Shown here piece after piece: positions 6,382 through 6,388 of a stretch of DNA of 6,388 bases. Position 1 is the first letter of the stretch. Every line of letters starts with the position of its first letter. The position numbers were made by a program, and so were the translations under genes. This stretch comes from Bacteroides sp. CAG:1060 (GTDB taxonomy: Bacteria; Bacteroidota; Bacteroidia; Bacteroidales; UBA932), in contig HF986274.1 of the NCBI GenBank assembly GCA_000432655.1, forward strand, positions 1-6,388, read 5' to 3'. Under the pieces are notes generated by a model. It saw nothing but the letters and a program-made list of their open reading frames with translations. It had not been told where the DNA came from and did not search any database.

Positions 6382-6388
6382 CGGGTTT

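Overview
The window is a compact bacterial operon. Seven protein genes all lie on the minus strand, with almost no intergenic DNA, and the base composition is roughly half G+C by eye. The content suggests a gut- or host-type member of the Bacteroidales with moderate GC, such as a Rikenellaceae, Alistipes or Cryptobacteroides-like lineage. The reasons are a TldD/TldE pair, a DUF2400/TIGR02757 protein, a PepD-type dipeptidase and a SlyD-like foldase, together with mostly weak or absent Shine-Dalgarno sites. The taxonomic call is inference from gene content, not from a marker gene.

In transcription order (right to left) the layout is: a 54-base leader with a short palindrome (6335-6388); pepD, an M20C dipeptidase (4877-6334); a DUF2400/TIGR02757 protein (4182-4871); a zeta-toxin-like P-loop kinase (3608-4189); tldD (2197-3618); tldE/pmbA (855-2195); a SlyD-like FKBP prolyl isomerase with a cysteine-rich tail (181-837); and the first 58 codons of a family 2 glycosyltransferase that leaves the window (1-174). 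Successive junctions are 5 bases, an 8-base overlap, an 11-base overlap, 1 base, 17 bases and 6 bases. This indicates one polycistronic message with translational coupling. There is no terminator-like sequence between genes and no gene-free stretch above 60 bases.

Functionally the centre of the operon is peptide and protein handling. TldD/TldE is a heteromeric metalloprotease that cleaves unfolded peptides. PepD finishes dipeptides. The SlyD-like protein is a folding helper whose tail probably binds metal and could serve metalloenzymes such as TldD and PepD (inference). The kinase and the DUF2400 protein have no proven role here, and the glycosyltransferase starts a cell-surface function. No transposon, CRISPR array, tRNA, rRNA or phage gene is seen. 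I do not see a clear new defence or mobile system. The most interesting points are the zeta-like kinase embedded in a housekeeping operon without an antitoxin, the 15-cysteine repeat tail of the FKBP protein, and the possible glycosylase-like motif in the DUF2400 protein.
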